From assembly GCA_031290435.1 (NCBI GenBank), contig JAITNQ010000077.1, positions 1 through 44,599 of the forward strand: a stretch of DNA of 44,599 nt, written 5' to 3'. This DNA is from Candidatus Symbiothrix sp. (GTDB taxonomy: Bacteria > Bacteroidota > Bacteroidia > Bacteroidales > Azobacteroidaceae). Positions 1-10,600 of the stretch are shown here, one piece after another (position 1 is the stretch's first letter; each line of letters starts with the position of its first letter). The notes beneath the pieces are model-generated. The model was given only the letters and a program-made list of their open reading frames with translations. It did not search any database and had not been told where the DNA came from. Position numbers and translations under genes: made by a program.

Positions 1-206
1 GGTGTCAAAACGCTTGATAAAGATTCAAGCATCCGGACATGCATGTCTTCCATAACATTGTAAATGTCATACAATTCATTCGCGATTGCCTGCATGATCA
101 GCAATACAATCGGGTCTAAATCCTCCACGTTCGCAACACCCCAAAACGCCGCAGTGTGTTGGTACATCCTTTGAAGGACAGCTTCTTTAGAGTTACTACT
201 TGACAT
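1..206 (-). CDS. tssF: Probable T6SS baseplate protein TssF, N-terminal part (cut by window edge)
   Basis: The reading frame starts at the ATG on the minus strand at 206 and stays open for 68 codons to the left edge, so only the N-terminus is present. The peptide begins MSSSNSKEAVLQRMYQHTAA and goes on with a short motif like LDPIVLLIMQAIANELYDI and a run ending ARM/VRMLESLSSVLT. This pattern (a Trp-Gly segment, a DP-x-V-x-LL helix, then an E-x-R-MLE helix) is what I remember of the N-terminus of Bacteroidota TssF baseplate subunits of type VI secretion systems. A TAnnTTTG promoter with a well-spaced TTTG box lies just upstream, so this looks like the first gene of an operon extending to the left. 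The family call rests on a short piece and could be wrong; that it is a real gene is much safer. Confidence 0.6.
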   Translation of the reverse strand, partial: MSSSNSKEAVLQRMYQHTAAFWGVANVEDLDPIVLLIMQAIANELYDIYNVMEDMHVRMLESLSSVLT

Positions 207-229
207 GATATTATTTGTTGCTTTTTTTC

Positions 230-259
230 CAAATATAAGCAATAAAATTTAAATACAAA
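230..259 (-). promoter_or_regulatory. Bacteroidota-type promoter for the tssF-like gene
   Basis: On the minus strand TTTG (256-259) is followed after 18 bases by TATATTTG (230-237). This fits the Bacteroidota consensus TTTG-N(about 19)-TAnnTTTG. The expected transcription start lies some 15-20 bases before the ATG at 206. Confidence 0.7.
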
Positions 260-280
260 CAATTTTGTTCGATTTTCAAA

Positions 281-308
281 AAATCCGGCCATCTTTATGG
301 CCGGATTT
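281..308 (-). terminator. Rho-independent terminator after the minus-strand block
   Basis: A perfect 12-bp stem (281-292 with 297-308, core CCGGCCAT/ATGGCCGG) with a CTTT loop is followed on the minus strand by a run of six T. It closes the transcript of the winged-helix gene at 367-564, and perhaps the longer gyrA-TPR block. It sits only some 20 bases before the promoter of the tssF-like gene. Confidence 0.8.
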
Positions 309-366
309 CTTACTTTTACGCTGAGAAAAAAATAAAAGAAACTATATACTCCTCATTTCGTGTATA

Positions 367-564
367 TTACGACAAAGAAAGGTATATGTCATCTGCCTCT
401 TCGGTAAAAATTAGTTTTTCCTCACGGGCCAACCATCCGATTGCAGCATAAATCTCTTTGTCGATTAATTTCGTCAATTTTTTCAGCTCTTTCACACTTT
501 TTGTTCCTTGTTCGTCTAAAAGCTTCCAAATGCAACCTGCATTATAACCGATTTTTTCTTTCAT
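367..564 (-). CDS. Small winged helix-turn-helix protein (DUF2582 type)
   Basis: This 65-residue protein is a single compact winged-helix domain. It starts MKEKIGYNAGCIWKLLDEQG, then SVKELKK and IDKEIYAAIGWLAREEKL, which is the usual order of helices 1-3 of the small Bacteroidota family once called DUF2582. The full domain is present and the length is normal for the family. Family members are presumed DNA-binding, but no target is known to me. It is transcribed in the same direction as the TPR gene and is followed by a strong terminator. The gap to the TPR gene stop is 59 bases and AT-rich, with no exact TAnnTTTG box, so co-transcription with it is plausible. Confidence 0.8.
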   Translation of the reverse strand: MKEKIGYNAGCIWKLLDEQGTKSVKELKKLTKLIDKEIYAAIGWLAREEKLIFTEEADDIYLSLS

Positions 565-623
565 CTGATTTGATTTTTATAAATTAAACAAAAATTATAC
601 TAAAACACCTGTTTATACACGGT

Positions 624-1856
624 TTATTGTTTATTGCCGGCATTGTATAAAGCATCCATTTTATCATACTGTTCGCCCATTCCTAAATTGTAATAGATTG
701 AACGCAATGCATAAATAGCGTCTTTACTATCCGGTGATAAGCTCAGCACTTTTTCGAAAAAAGGCATTGCCTGTTTGAAATAGTCCAAAGACTTTTGGGT
801 ATCGGCTTTTGATTTCGTAAGATCCGAATTGCTATCGGCTTTCGAGCGTGTATCCACACCCATATTAAAATAAACCCGTCCGGTATGGGACAAAGTTTCT
901 TTATTGTCCGGTTCCAATTCCAAGGATTTTTTCAAATAGACAAGGGCATTCTCATAATCTTTTTTCGATTCGTAAACCTGCCCCATAACATCATAAAGTT
1001 GTGCATTAGTAGGACTTTGCGCAATAGCTGATTCCAAGTATGCTATCGCTTCGCCTTCTTTTCCTCCGGCAATACTCAGATTAATTAAATTCAACACATA
1101 ATACGGCTCAGTCGGAAATTTAGTAAACCCTTCTTTCACTGTCTTTTCGAATGAAACGGAGTCTTCAGCCTGATTGTATAAGTAGCATAGGCGTTGATAA
1201 ACATCGTTCTCATTAAAACCATTGTCCTTGATTTCATTGAAGATACCGATTGCCGCTTTGTTATCGGGAATCAGAGAAGCAGCCAAACCGGCATAATACC
1301 TGATTTGTATCTCAGAAGTATCAGTCGGAACAATCGTCCATTGCTCATCATTGAAGATATCCATTTTGGGAATATCACCAAATAACTTGAAGTTTTCATA
1401 GGCTTTCTGATAGTTTTCCTTTTCATAATAATAGATACCGGCATTGACATAAAATTGACGGTTGGCTCTGATTCTGGAGCGAATATCCTTCAGATATTTC
1501 GGTTTTACTTTACCCTTTGCATCGGGAAGCTGGTCTAATTCCGATGCTTTTATAAAATAAGGTAAAGTCCCTTCCAAAGCGCCATACATAACGTCTTCAT
1601 TCGGTTTCTGTCCTAAAACCTCTTTTGTCCGTTCCAAATCAAACTGTTTGTCTTCTACTTGCGCGGCAACAAACCATGTTTCTGCTTCATTGGCAGTTTC
1701 CGGATTCTTTAAAGCCTCTTTGATAGCATTCCGCGCTTCGGTAATATTGGGTGTTCCACCCTTTATTTCGTTCTTAGCGGAATTTACTGCTTTTTTCTGT
1801 GCAAAAGAGCCAACAACTACTAAACACAGAACCCCTGTAAATAATAACTTTTTCAT
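624..1856 (-). CDS. Secreted tetratricopeptide repeat protein
   Basis: This 410-residue protein starts with a signal peptide (MKKLLFTGVLCLVVVGSFAQ, cleavage expected after the Ala of FAQ). The body is made of TPR helical pairs. The clearest run is at about residues 285-330, with NAQLYDVMGQVYESKKDYENA, then LVYLKKSLELEPDNKETLSH, and a last one near the C-terminus (FFEKVLSLSPDSKDA). Such proteins are periplasmic or outer-membrane scaffolds; the partner is unknown. It follows gyrA on the same strand with 119 bases between them and no good promoter in the gap, so it may be read from the gyrA promoter. From memory, a TPR gene next to gyrA is common in Bacteroidales. Confidence 0.85.
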   Translation of the reverse strand: MKKLLFTGVLCLVVVGSFAQKKAVNSAKNEIKGGTPNITEARNAIKEALKNPETANEAETWFVAAQVEDKQFDLERTKEVLGQKPNEDVMYGALEGTLPYFIKASELDQLPDAKGKVKPKYLKDIRSRIRANRQFYVNAGIYYYEKENYQKAYENFKLFGDIPKMDIFNDEQWTIVPTDTSEIQIRYYAGLAASLIPDNKAAIGIFNEIKDNGFNENDVYQRLCYLYNQAEDSVSFEKTVKEGFTKFPTEPYYVLNLINLSIAGGKEGEAIAYLESAIAQSPTNAQLYDVMGQVYESKKDYENALVYLKKSLELEPDNKETLSHTGRVYFNMGVDTRSKADSNSDLTKSKADTQKSLDYFKQAMPFFEKVLSLSPDSKDAIYALRSIYYNLGMGEQYDKMDALYNAGNKQ

Positions 1857-1975
1857 ATCTTCTCTATAATATTTGATTTATAATGGTACGAGATTCCCAC
1901 CTGTTCATATATTGTGTCATGTACGGAACCTCCTACTTTAAAATTATTGTGTTTTTTACGCTGTAAAAATACAAA

Positions 1976-4534
1976 TTAATTGTTAATATCATCTGTTTTT
2001 GCATTGTTTTCTTCAATATTTTCATTAAAATCGCTATTTTCATCGCTATTTTCACTTATTCCCGCTTCAATTTCCTCTATTTCCGGCTCAGAAGTCACTT
2101 TACAAACAGATGCTATTTGATCATTCCTTTTCCCTAAATTGATCAGACGGACGCCTTGGGTAGCCCGGCCGATAATGTTCAGGTCGGAGACTTTCATGCG
2201 AATCGTAATACCCGATTTGTTGATAATCATCAGGTCGTTGTCGTCGGTAACGTTCTTGATGCCGACCAATGGGCCTGTTTTATCGGTAATATTCAAGGTT
2301 TTCACCCCTTTTCCACCACGGTTTGTTATCCGGTAATCATCTATTTTGGAACGTTTTCCGTAGCCTTGCTCGGAAACGACCAGGATGGTTTCCTTTTCCA
2401 AGTCTTTCATGCAAATCATTCCGATCACTTCATCGTCTTGTACACCTATAGTTATTCCTTTCACACCGGCTGCCGTCCGTCCCATGCACCGAACCGTTTT
2501 TTCATGAAAACGGAGCGCTCTGCCTTTCCGGCTGGCAATGACAATCTCGTTGTTTCCGTTGGTCATTCTCACGCCTATCAGTTGGTCGTCTTCGTGCAAA
2601 GTGATGGCATTTACGCCATTTTGGCGGGGTCTTGAATAAGCTTCTAATAAAGTTTTCTTGATGACGCCTTTTTTTGTGCAGAACATCAGGTAGCGGGATT
2701 CCACAAATTCCTTATCGTTCAAATATTTAATTCGTATAAAAGCAGTCACTTTATCGTCCGGATCAATGCTTAGCAAATTCTGGATGGCTCTTCCTTTGGA
2801 TGTTTTGGAACCTTCCGGAATGTCGTAAACCTTTAACCAATAACATTTTCCCTTTTGTGTGAAAAGCAACATGGTGGCATGCATATTGGCCGGATAAATA
2901 TATTCCACAAAGTCCTCATCACGGGTTTCGGAACCCTTCACGCCGATGCCGCCCCGGTTTTGGGAATGGAATTCGGCCAAAGCCGTACGTTTGATATACC
3001 CCAGGTGGGAAATGGTGATAATCATATCATCGTCGGAATAGAAATCTTCCGGATTAAAATCTTCCGTGGAATGAATAATCTCGGTTTTTCTTTTATCGCC
3101 GTATTTGTTCCGGATTTCAATCAATTCGTCCTTGATAATCGTCATCAGATGCTCTTCATTGGCAAGGATGTCTTTCAAATTGGCAATCAATTTTTGAATC
3201 TCATCGAATTCGGCATGTAATTTGCTTTGTTCCAAGCCCGTCAACTGGCGTAAACGCATTTCCACGATGGATCGCGATTGTATTTCCGACAGTGAAAAGC
3301 GTTCCATCAAGCGTTCAATGGCTTCACTCGGACTTTGGGAAGCGCGGATAATGGCAATAACTTCATCAATATTGTCGGACGCAATAATCAGTCCTTCAAG
3401 TATATGCGCTCTTTCTTCCGCCTTCCGGAGGTCATATTTGGTGCGCCGGGTTACCACGTCAATCCGGTGCTCGGTGAAATGCCGGATAAGGTCTTTCAGA
3501 TTCAGTATCCGCGGGCGGCCGTTTACCAAAGCGACATTGTTGACACTGAAAGATGACTGCAAGGCGGTCAGCTTGTACAATTTATTGAGTACTACGCTCG
3601 AATTGCCGTCTCTTTTGATATCCACTACAATGCGGGTGCCTTCGCGATCCGATTCGTCATTGACATTGGATATTCCTTCAATTCTTTTTTCGCCTACCAA
3701 TTCGGCGATATGTTTGATTAATTCCGCCTTATTGACAAGGTATGGAATCTCGGTCACTACAATTTTTTCCCGGTTGTCTTTAATTTCTATTTCGGCTTTT
3801 CCACGCAGGATAATGCGTCCTCTACCGGTTTCAAAAGCTTCTCTTACGCCGGCATATCCGTAAATGGACGCACCGGTTGGGAAATCGGGCGCTTTGATAT
3901 GCTCCATCAGCCCGGCTACGTCTATGTCTCCGCGCACATCTATATAAGCCAAAACGGCATTAATACATTCTGTCAGGTTGTGAGGCGGCATATTGGTTGC
4001 CATTCCGACAGCAATACCGGAAGCGCCGTTCATCAACAAGTTCGGTATCCGGGTCGGAAGAACGGAAGGCTCTCTGCCTTTGTCGTCATAAGTCAACTGG
4101 AAATCAACTGTTTCCTTGTCGATATCCTCCAACATTTCTTCGGATAACTTACTCATACGGGCTTCCGTATAACGCATAGCCGCCGGAGAATCGCCATCGA
4201 CCGAACCGAAATTTCCTTGTCCGTCCACCAAAAGGTAGCGCAACGACCAGGGTTGTGCCATACGCGCCATCGTATTGTAAATAGAAGAGTCGCCATGCGG
4301 GTGATATTTACCCATCACATCCCCTACGATACGCGCAGATTTTTTGTAGGGTTTATCGGAGGTACTACCCATTTCGTTCATTCCATATAACACTCTCCTG
4401 TGCACCGGTTTAAAGCCATCCCGCACATCCGGCAAGGCTCTCGAAACAATTACCGACATCGAATAATCGATATAGGCCGTTTTCATTTGGTCCTCAATAT
4501 CAATTCGAATGATTCTATCTTGATTATCAGTCAT
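1976..4534 (-). CDS. gyrA: DNA gyrase subunit A
   Basis: The protein is 852 residues, normal for GyrA. Together with GyrB it makes the enzyme that puts negative supercoils into DNA. The N-terminus has the breakage-reunion domain with the catalytic tyrosine at Y122 in [11 protein letters not shown], the same number as in E. coli. The quinolone-resistance region reads [18 protein letters not shown], with Ser83 and Asn87 in E. coli numbering. The C-terminal beta-pinwheel shows a GyrA-box-like TNRGGKG and repeated GxG blades. The last 40 residues are an acidic Asn/Glu-rich tail. The start ATG at 4534 gives [17 protein letters not shown], as expected. The gene is divergent from clpC. ParC is a possible confusion, but the intact pinwheel with its box argues for GyrA. 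Confidence 0.96.
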   Translation of the reverse strand: MTDNQDRIIRIDIEDQMKTAYIDYSMSVIVSRALPDVRDGFKPVHRRVLYGMNEMGSTSDKPYKKSARIVGDVMGKYHPHGDSSIYNTMARMAQPWSLRYLLVDGQGNFGSVDGDSPAAMRYTEARMSKLSEEMLEDIDKETVDFQLTYDDKGREPSVLPTRIPNLLMNGASGIAVGMATNMPPHNLTECINAVLAYIDVRGDIDVAGLMEHIKAPDFPTGASIYGYAGVREAFETGRGRIILRGKAEIEIKDNREKIVVTEIPYLVNKAELIKHIAELVGEKRIEGISNVNDESDREGTRIVVDIKRDGNSSVVLNKLYKLTALQSSFSVNNVALVNGRPRILNLKDLIRHFTEHRIDVVTRRTKYDLRKAEERAHILEGLIIASDNIDEVIAIIRASQSPSEAIERLMERFSLSEIQSRSIVEMRLRQLTGLEQSKLHAEFDEIQKLIANLKDILANEEHLMTIIKDELIEIRNKYGDKRKTEIIHSTEDFNPEDFYSDDDMIITISHLGYIKRTALAEFHSQNRGGIGVKGSETRDEDFVEYIYPANMHATMLLFTQKGKCYWLKVYDIPEGSKTSKGRAIQNLLSIDPDDKVTAFIRIKYLNDKEFVESRYLMFCTKKGVIKKTLLEAYSRPRQNGVNAITLHEDDQLIGVRMTNGNNEIVIASRKGRALRFHEKTVRCMGRTAAGVKGITIGVQDDEVIGMICMKDLEKETILVVSEQGYGKRSKIDDYRITNRGGKGVKTLNITDKTGPLVGIKNVTDDNDLMIINKSGITIRMKVSDLNIIGRATQGVRLINLGKRNDQIASVCKVTSEPEIEEIEAGISENSDENSDFNENIEENNAKTDDINN

Positions 4535-4576
4535 TTATAAAATATTAGTTTACTTTTTCTTACTTGTAAGAGCACG

Positions 4577-4584
4577 CTAAGATA
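4577..4584 (-). promoter_or_regulatory. Weak -7 box for gyrA
   Basis: The minus strand carries TATCTTAG about 40 bases upstream of the gyrA ATG. It is one base off TAnnTTTG. No clear TTTG box was found at the right distance, so this is only a candidate. Confidence 0.35.
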
Positions 4585-4726
4585 CAACATTTTCTCTTAA
4601 TACGAAAATTTTTTTGTTTTTCATCTGAAAAATGAGGTGACAATGCGCCGATATGCGGTGAAAATTTGCGCAAGTTACGGGATAAAAAACCTGTCATTTA
4701 TGCATTTATTTTATTATGGCATAGTT

Positions 4727-4761
4727 TTTGTCTGATAATTGGCAGAAAATTAATATATTTG
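4727..4761 (+). promoter_or_regulatory. Promoter for clpC
   Basis: TTTG at 4727-4730 and TATATTTG at 4754-4761 are spaced by 23 bases and lie 28 bases before the ATG at 4789. This position decides the clpC start: the open frame runs further upstream to 4666, but that start would lie before the promoter. Confidence 0.65.
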
Positions 4762-4788
4762 CATCGAAATAACAAGACTAAAGGTAAA

Positions 4789-7338
4789 ATGATAAAGAAA
4801 AATTTTTCCAACAGTGTAAAAGATATTCTCCTGTTTAGCAGGGAAGAAGCGGGGCGATTGCACAATGCCAGCGTAGGAATTGAACATATCTTATTGGGAA
4901 TTTTACGCAACAAAAGCAACAAAGCCTCTCATATCATCCATCTTTTGGGTGTAGATACCGATGATCTCAAGTTAGCAATTGACAATGAATTATTTGAAGA
5001 TGGCAATTATATTTCCGACAATCAACTGATTATTGATCGTAGTGTAGAAAATTTATTACGTGTCAGCGTTTTGGAATCTATTAATTTGAATTGTGTTGAA
5101 ACCGATACGGAGCATTTGCTTTTGGCAATGTTAAAAGATAATAATTCGGTAGCGTCACGCATTTTAGACCAGTACTCGGTTAATTATACGAATGTTTATA
5201 ATTTGCTGTCTGAAAATGGCATAAATGACGTAAAAATGACGCCTCCCAAAATGGGCGCCGGTTTTACGGGAGAAGACGATGACGACGAAATCGACGACCA
5301 TTTCTCACGGAAAGGGGACTATTCGAAATCAAACAATCCCAGTAACAAAAACAGCGATACGCCGGTGATAGACAGTTTTGGTTCCGATTTGACCAAAGCG
5401 GCGGAAGAGAACCGCTTGGACCCGATTGTGGGGCGAGAAAAAGAAATTGAGCGCTTGGCGCAAATCCTGAGTCGCCGGAAAAAGAATAATCCGGTGCTGA
5501 TAGGGGAGCCGGGCGTGGGAAAGTCTGCCATTGTGGAAGGTTTAGCGCTGCGGATTGTGCAACGAAAAGTATCCCGCGTTTTATTCGACAAACGGGTTGT
5601 TAATCTGGATATGGCGTCTATTGTCGCCGGCACCAAATACCGGGGACAGTTTGAAGAACGTATCAAAGCTATCTTGAATGAATTATCAAAAAATCAGAAT
5701 ATCATTCTGTTTATTGATGAAATTCATACCATTGTTGGCGCAGGAGGCGCTTCCGGTTCAATGGACGCCGCCAATATGCTGAAACCGGCTTTGGCAAGAG
5801 GTGAAATACAATGTATCGGCGCTACAACGCTGGATGAATACCGCAAAAATATTGAAAAAGACGGCGCCCTGGAACGGCGCTTCCAAAAGATAATGGTAGA
5901 TCCGACTACTGCGGAAGAGACCCTGCAAATTTTGGAAAACATCAAAGAAAAGTACGAAGATCACCACAATGTAGCCTACACTCCGGAAGCCATCAAAGCT
6001 TGTGTCAAGCTAACGGACAGGTATATCAGCGACCGGAATTTTCCGGACAAGGCCATTGACGCTTTGGATGAAGCCGGTTCTCGCACCCACATCTCCAATA
6101 TTGTGGTTCCCAAAGCCATTGAAGAATTGGAAAAGCAGATAGAAGAAACAAAAGTGGTTAAATTGCAGGCTGTTAAGTCGCAAAATTTTGAATTGGCCGC
6201 GGCTTACCGCGATCAGGAAAGGCAATTGTTGCTCAAATTGGAAGCTTCCAAAGCAAAATGGGAAGAAGAATTGCAGGAAAACCGCCAATCGGTCGATGAA
6301 GACAAAGTGGCCGAAGTCGTGGCTATGATTTCCGGCGTGCCCGTACAGCGCATTGCTCAGGCTGAAAACCAGAAATTGATGGAAATGGACAGTATGCTGA
6401 AAACAAAGGTAATCGGTCAGGATGACGCTGTCTCCAAAATCGTAAAAGCCATCCAACGGAACCGGATTGGCCTGAAAGATCCGAACAAACCGATTGGCAT
6501 TTTCATGTTTTTAGGGCCGACAGGCGTTGGTAAAACCTATCTGGCAAAAAAATTAGCCGAGTATTTGTTTGATTCTGCCGACACTTTGATTCGTATCGAT
6601 ATGAGTGAATATATGGAAAAATTCACGGTTTCCCGTCTGATCGGGGCGCCTCCGGGATACGTAGGCTACGAAGAAGGCGGACAACTGACCGAAAAAGTAC
6701 GCCGCAAACCCTATTCGGTTGTTTTATTGGATGAAATTGAAAAGGCGCATCCGGATGTGTTCAATATCCTGTTGCAAGTAATGGACGAAGGCCGTCTGAC
6801 CGACAGTTTGGGACGCCGTATCAATTTCAAGAACACGATCCTCATCATGACCTCCAATGTGGGAACCCGGCAGTTGAAGGATTTTGGCCGGGGAGTCGGT
6901 TTTGCAACCAATACTTCTGCCACAGACGACAAGGAATTTTTCCGGGGCGTGATTCAGAAAGCCCTTAACAGAGCTTTTGCACCGGAATTTTTGAACAGAG
7001 TAGACGATATCGTTATGTTCGACCCATTAGACAAAGAATCCATATACAAAATTATTGATATCGAACTGTCCGGATTCTACAAACGGGTTGGAGCCTTGGG
7101 CTATTCTTTGGAAATTTCCGATAAAGCCAAAGAATTCATTGCCTCCAAAGGTTATGACGTACAATTCGGCGCCCGCCCGCTGAAACGCGCTATCCAGAAA
7201 TATTTGGAAGATGAACTTGCAGAAATGATTATCAAATCAAACATCAAGGAAGGCGATGCTATCCGGGTGGATTACGATGAGGAAAATAAAAAAATTGTGA
7301 CGGAAACAATTGCACACATTCAATCTACAATCATGTAA
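4789..7338 (+). CDS. clpC: ATP-dependent Clp protease ATPase subunit ClpC
   Basis: This HSP100 unfoldase feeds substrates to ClpP. From the ATG at 4789 it is 849 residues. Domain order: Clp N-domain (two repeats, residues 1 to about 145), an acidic linker, AAA+ module 1 with Walker A GEPGVGKS near residue 239 and Walker B LFIDEIHT near 308-315, a middle domain of the UVR type ([16 protein letters not shown]), AAA+ module 2 with Walker A GPTGVGKT near 576 and Walker [14 protein letters not shown], then the C-terminal D2-small domain. A VGF loop (GRGVGFAT, about residue 703) is present; this is the ClpP-docking motif and separates ClpC from ClpB. The frame is open 41 codons further upstream, but that part (Trp/Ile-rich) overlaps the promoter and has no family match. 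A strong terminator follows. Confidence 0.95.
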   Translation: MIKKNFSNSVKDILLFSREEAGRLHNASVGIEHILLGILRNKSNKASHIIHLLGVDTDDLKLAIDNELFEDGNYISDNQLIIDRSVENLLRVSVLESINLNCVETDTEHLLLAMLKDNNSVASRILDQYSVNYTNVYNLLSENGINDVKMTPPKMGAGFTGEDDDDEIDDHFSRKGDYSKSNNPSNKNSDTPVIDSFGSDLTKAAEENRLDPIVGREKEIERLAQILSRRKKNNPVLIGEPGVGKSAIVEGLALRIVQRKVSRVLFDKRVVNLDMASIVAGTKYRGQFEERIKAILNELSKNQNIILFIDEIHTIVGAGGASGSMDAANMLKPALARGEIQCIGATTLDEYRKNIEKDGALERRFQKIMVDPTTAEETLQILENIKEKYEDHHNVAYTPEAIKACVKLTDRYISDRNFPDKAIDALDEAGSRTHISNIVVPKAIEELEKQIEETKVVKLQAVKSQNFELAAAYRDQERQLLLKLEASKAKWEEELQENRQSVDEDKVAEVVAMISGVPVQRIAQAENQKLMEMDSMLKTKVIGQDDAVSKIVKAIQRNRIGLKDPNKPIGIFMFLGPTGVGKTYLAKKLAEYLFDSADTLIRIDMSEYMEKFTVSRLIGAPPGYVGYEEGGQLTEKVRRKPYSVVLLDEIEKAHPDVFNILLQVMDEGRLTDSLGRRINFKNTILIMTSNVGTRQLKDFGRGVGFATNTSATDDKEFFRGVIQKALNRAFAPEFLNRVDDIVMFDPLDKESIYKIIDIELSGFYKRVGALGYSLEISDKAKEFIASKGYDVQFGARPLKRAIQKYLEDELAEMIIKSNIKEGDAIRVDYDEENKKIVTETIAHIQSTIM

Positions 7339-7366
7339 GATTTCCAATCTACTTTACTGATTTATC

Positions 7367-7412
7367 GGCCGATGTCAACCAAGCGTTACGCTTGCTCGAC
7401 ATCGGCCTTTTT
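7367..7412 (+). terminator. Terminator after clpC
   Basis: The stem GGCCGATGTC (7367-7376) pairs with GACATCGGCC (7398-7407) and is followed by five T. The loop holds a second small hairpin, AAGCG-TTA-CGCTT. Confidence 0.88.
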
Positions 7413-7452
7413 ATGTCACAATTCGCATGTAATTTTGTCAAATTCTGATTAA

Positions 7453-7511
7453 TGTAACAAGCGGAAAAATAGATGTTACAAATACGACAATTATGTAACA
7501 AGCAGAAAAAT
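7453..7511 (+). promoter_or_regulatory. Possible operator: TGTAAC repeats upstream of the xylan locus
   Basis: TGTAACAAGCGGAAAAAT (7453-7470) recurs with one mismatch at 7494-7511, 41 bases downstream, about four helical turns. Between them GTTACA at 7475-7480 makes an inverted partner to the first TGTAAC. The repeats lie 40-100 bases upstream of a TAACTTTG box, where an activator would bind. The regulator is not in the window; a hybrid two-component or SusR-like protein is the usual case for such loci. Confidence 0.45.
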
Positions 7512-7551
7512 GTTTGAAACCTTAAATTTAATTAATAAAATTTGTTTATTG

Positions 7552-7559
7552 TAACTTTG
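7552..7559 (+). promoter_or_regulatory. -7 box of the xylan locus promoter
   Basis: TAACTTTG matches TAnnTTTG, about 90 bases before the susC start. No TTTG box sits at the normal distance upstream, which fits a promoter that needs an activator. Confidence 0.5.
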
Positions 7560-7575
7560 ATTCGTAAAATAATAT

Positions 7576-7633
7576 TTATGAACAACACAAAAAAAAACTT
7601 ATGAACAACACAAAAAAAACTACTATTAATTGA
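7576..7633 (+). repeat. Tandem 23/22-bp leader duplication with two micro-ORFs
   Basis: TTATGAACAACACAAAAAAA plus a few A and C occurs twice in a row (7576-7598 and 7599-7620). The copies differ by one A in the poly-A run. Each copy opens a tiny reading frame: ATG at 7578 gives MNNTKKNL and stops at 7604, ATG at 7601 gives MNNTKKTTIN and stops at 7633. The first stop overlaps the second start. Whether they are translated is unknown. Confidence 0.5.
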
Positions 7634-7642
7634 GTAATAATT

Positions 7643-10600
7643 ATGGAGAGAAATCAAAAAACTAATGTAAAAAAAATTATGAAAAACAATCTTAATTTAA
7701 AAGCAATCAGATTTCTATTATTATTTCTTTTTATTCCGTTATGGCTTTCTGCACAGAACATTACTGTAAAAGGCCTTATTCGGGATAAAGATGGCGAATC
7801 CCTACCGGGCGCAAGCGTTGCAGTGAAAGGATCTTCCTTGGGAACTTCCGCTGATGTGAATGGGAATTATTCCCTTGCCGTTTCGGACAGCAAAGCCGTT
7901 CTTGTTTTTAGTTATTTAGGGTTTGTCACGCAGGAAATAACGATTGGCGGTCGCAGTGTTATTGATGTTACACTTTTAGAGGATCAACACCTATTAGAAG
8001 AAGTGGTAGTTGTTGGTTACGGCACTATGAAAAAGAGCGATTTAACCGGATCTGTCGCGTCGGTAAAAAGCGAGGCGATTCAGAAATCCGTACCTACATC
8101 GCTTGATCAGGTATTACAAGGACGGGCAGCCGGTGTACAGGTGCAGCAAAACTCCGGTATGCCGGGCGCTACCACCTCTATCCGTATTCGGGGTATCAGT
8201 TCGTTGAACGCATCAACCGACCCGATTTATGTGATTGACGGCGTGGTAATAGAGGGAGGATCAAGTAACGGTATAAGTACCAATCCCTTGGTCTCAATTA
8301 ATCCGGCAGATATTGTTTCGATGGATATATTGAAAGATGCCTCTGCAACAGCAATTTACGGATCGCGCGCCGCAAACGGCGTGATAATGATTACGACACG
8401 CCGCGGAGAAAAAGGCGCAGCGATAGTCAGTTACAATGGCTATGCAGGTTGGCAGCAAATCCCGAAGCAATTGGATGTGCTGAATTTGAGAGAATACGCC
8501 GCACACCGGAATGTATTGGCAGAAAATAACATGATTAATTATAACAATTCATTCGTCCGTCCCGATCTTTTGGGTGAAGGCACGGACTGGCAAGATGAAT
8601 TGTTTAATACAGCCCTGATGCACAGTCACAACGTAACTATTGCAGGCGGCAACGACGTGACTACTTACAGTTTGGGCGCAGGTTTATCGAATCAGGATGG
8701 TATTGCCACCGGTTCAGGTTTCAAGCGGCTGAGTTTATCGGGCAATTTTGATGCGCAAACAAAAAAATGGTTAAAAACGGGTGTGAATTTTGCTTTTTCA
8801 AACACCTACCAAAAACTGACCGTTTCCGACCAATCGCTGGTACAGGTAGCGATTAGGACTACCCCGGACGTGCCGGTGCGCAATGCGGATGGGACTTTTG
8901 CCGCATCCGACGAGCAATTTATGCCGACCAACCCAATGGCTATGGCCATGTTGATAGACAACAACAATGAAACTTACGGTATTCGCGGAAATACATACGC
9001 AGAAATTACACCCGCTAATATCGGCTTAAAATTCAGAAGCGAATTGTCTTTCAATTACAGTACCTCAAACGGTTATCGTTTCCAGCCGACTTATCGCCTG
9101 TCGCAAACACAATTCAACGAAACAAACGAAGGCCGTTTCACAAAACAGTACAATAAATATTGGTCTTGGGCGAATACCTTGACTTACGATCGTACATTTA
9201 ACGGCATCCATAAACTGACGGCGATGGTTGGGGAAGAATTTCAAAATTCGATATGGTCCTACCTGATGGGCTTACGCAACGGCTATCCGACAAACGGTTC
9301 AACGGATTTAACGCTGGGAGACGCAACAACAGCCGCCAACGACGGCTATAGCGGTGACCTACCGTTAATAGGATTTTTCGGACGTGTTTTTTATTCGTAT
9401 GCCGACAAATATTTGGTTACCGGAACCTTGCGTAGAGACGGTTCATCCAATTTTTTCACCGGGCGCAAATGGGGAACATTCCCATCGGCGGCTTTTGCAT
9501 GGCGCATCTCGGAGGAAAGTTTCTTAAAGGATAGCCCCAGCATCTCTAATGTGAAATTACGTGTGGGGTGGGGTATCGTAGGGAATCAAAACGTACCCGA
9601 TCATTTCGCATACCTTATGCGATATGGCGTGGTTCCAACTACATGGGGGACAGGCTTGCGCCAAGATAACATTTCAAACGAACTTATAAAATGGGAGTCA
9701 ACCAATTCGCTCAACATCGGTTTGGACTTTTCATTGTTCAAAAACAGAATTGATGTGGTGCTTGACTGGTACAATAAAAAAACCGACGATTTGTTGATGA
9801 TATTACCTTTGCCGGAATATGTTTCCGCAGGCAGAAATAACCCTTGGGGAAACTATGGTTCCTTACAAAACAGAGGGTTCGAGCTTACCTTAAATACAAC
9901 AAATGTGGAAAATAGAAATTTCAATTGGCGAACAAACCTGAACTTTTCATTCAATCGGAACAAAGTATTAGACATTGGTAACGAATTGGGTGAATTTGTA
10001 GGCCGGGTTGACGACAATGCATGGGGGATGACGGGTCAAACGGTTATCAATCGCACCATTGAAGGACAAGCTATCGGTCAGTTCTACGGATATCAGGTAA
10101 TCGGCCGTTTTGAAAAGGCTACCGATTTCTATTACAAAAATGAAAATGGCGAAATTGTACGCACGCCGGTCATTTCCGATTTACCCATTGACGAAAAAAG
10201 CGGCGTTTGGATCGGCGACTATATTTATCGCGACCAGAATAATGATGGTAAAATTGATGAAAAAGACCGCGTTTTCATAGGTAATCCCGAACCGAAATTT
10301 ACTGCCGGCTTAGGAAATACCTTCACTTACAAAAATATTGACCTAAGTATTCAACTTACAGGCGTTTTTGGAAACGACGTAGTGAATTATTCCCGCCGTT
10401 ACATGGAAAATCCGAGGCGCAATATTTCCAATTTATTCACAACAGCGCTGGATTATGCACGACTTGATTTGATTGACCCGAATGGGCCTAATGATTACCG
10501 GAATGTAAAAATTGTCGGCGGAGATGCACATTCACCGCGTCTACCGCTATCAACGGCAACATCCGATTATGATTTTGCGTTCTCAGACCGTTTTATAGAA

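Noticed and set aside
2156-3863. Several long plus-strand open frames within 2156-3863
   Set aside because: They lie opposite gyrA, have no family features and reflect its codon pattern.
4666-4788. 41-codon upstream extension of clpC
   Set aside because: It lies before the promoter at 4727-4761 and has no match to the ClpC N-domain.
6010-6456. A 148-codon minus-strand frame
   Set aside because: It is fully opposite clpC and has no start context or motif.
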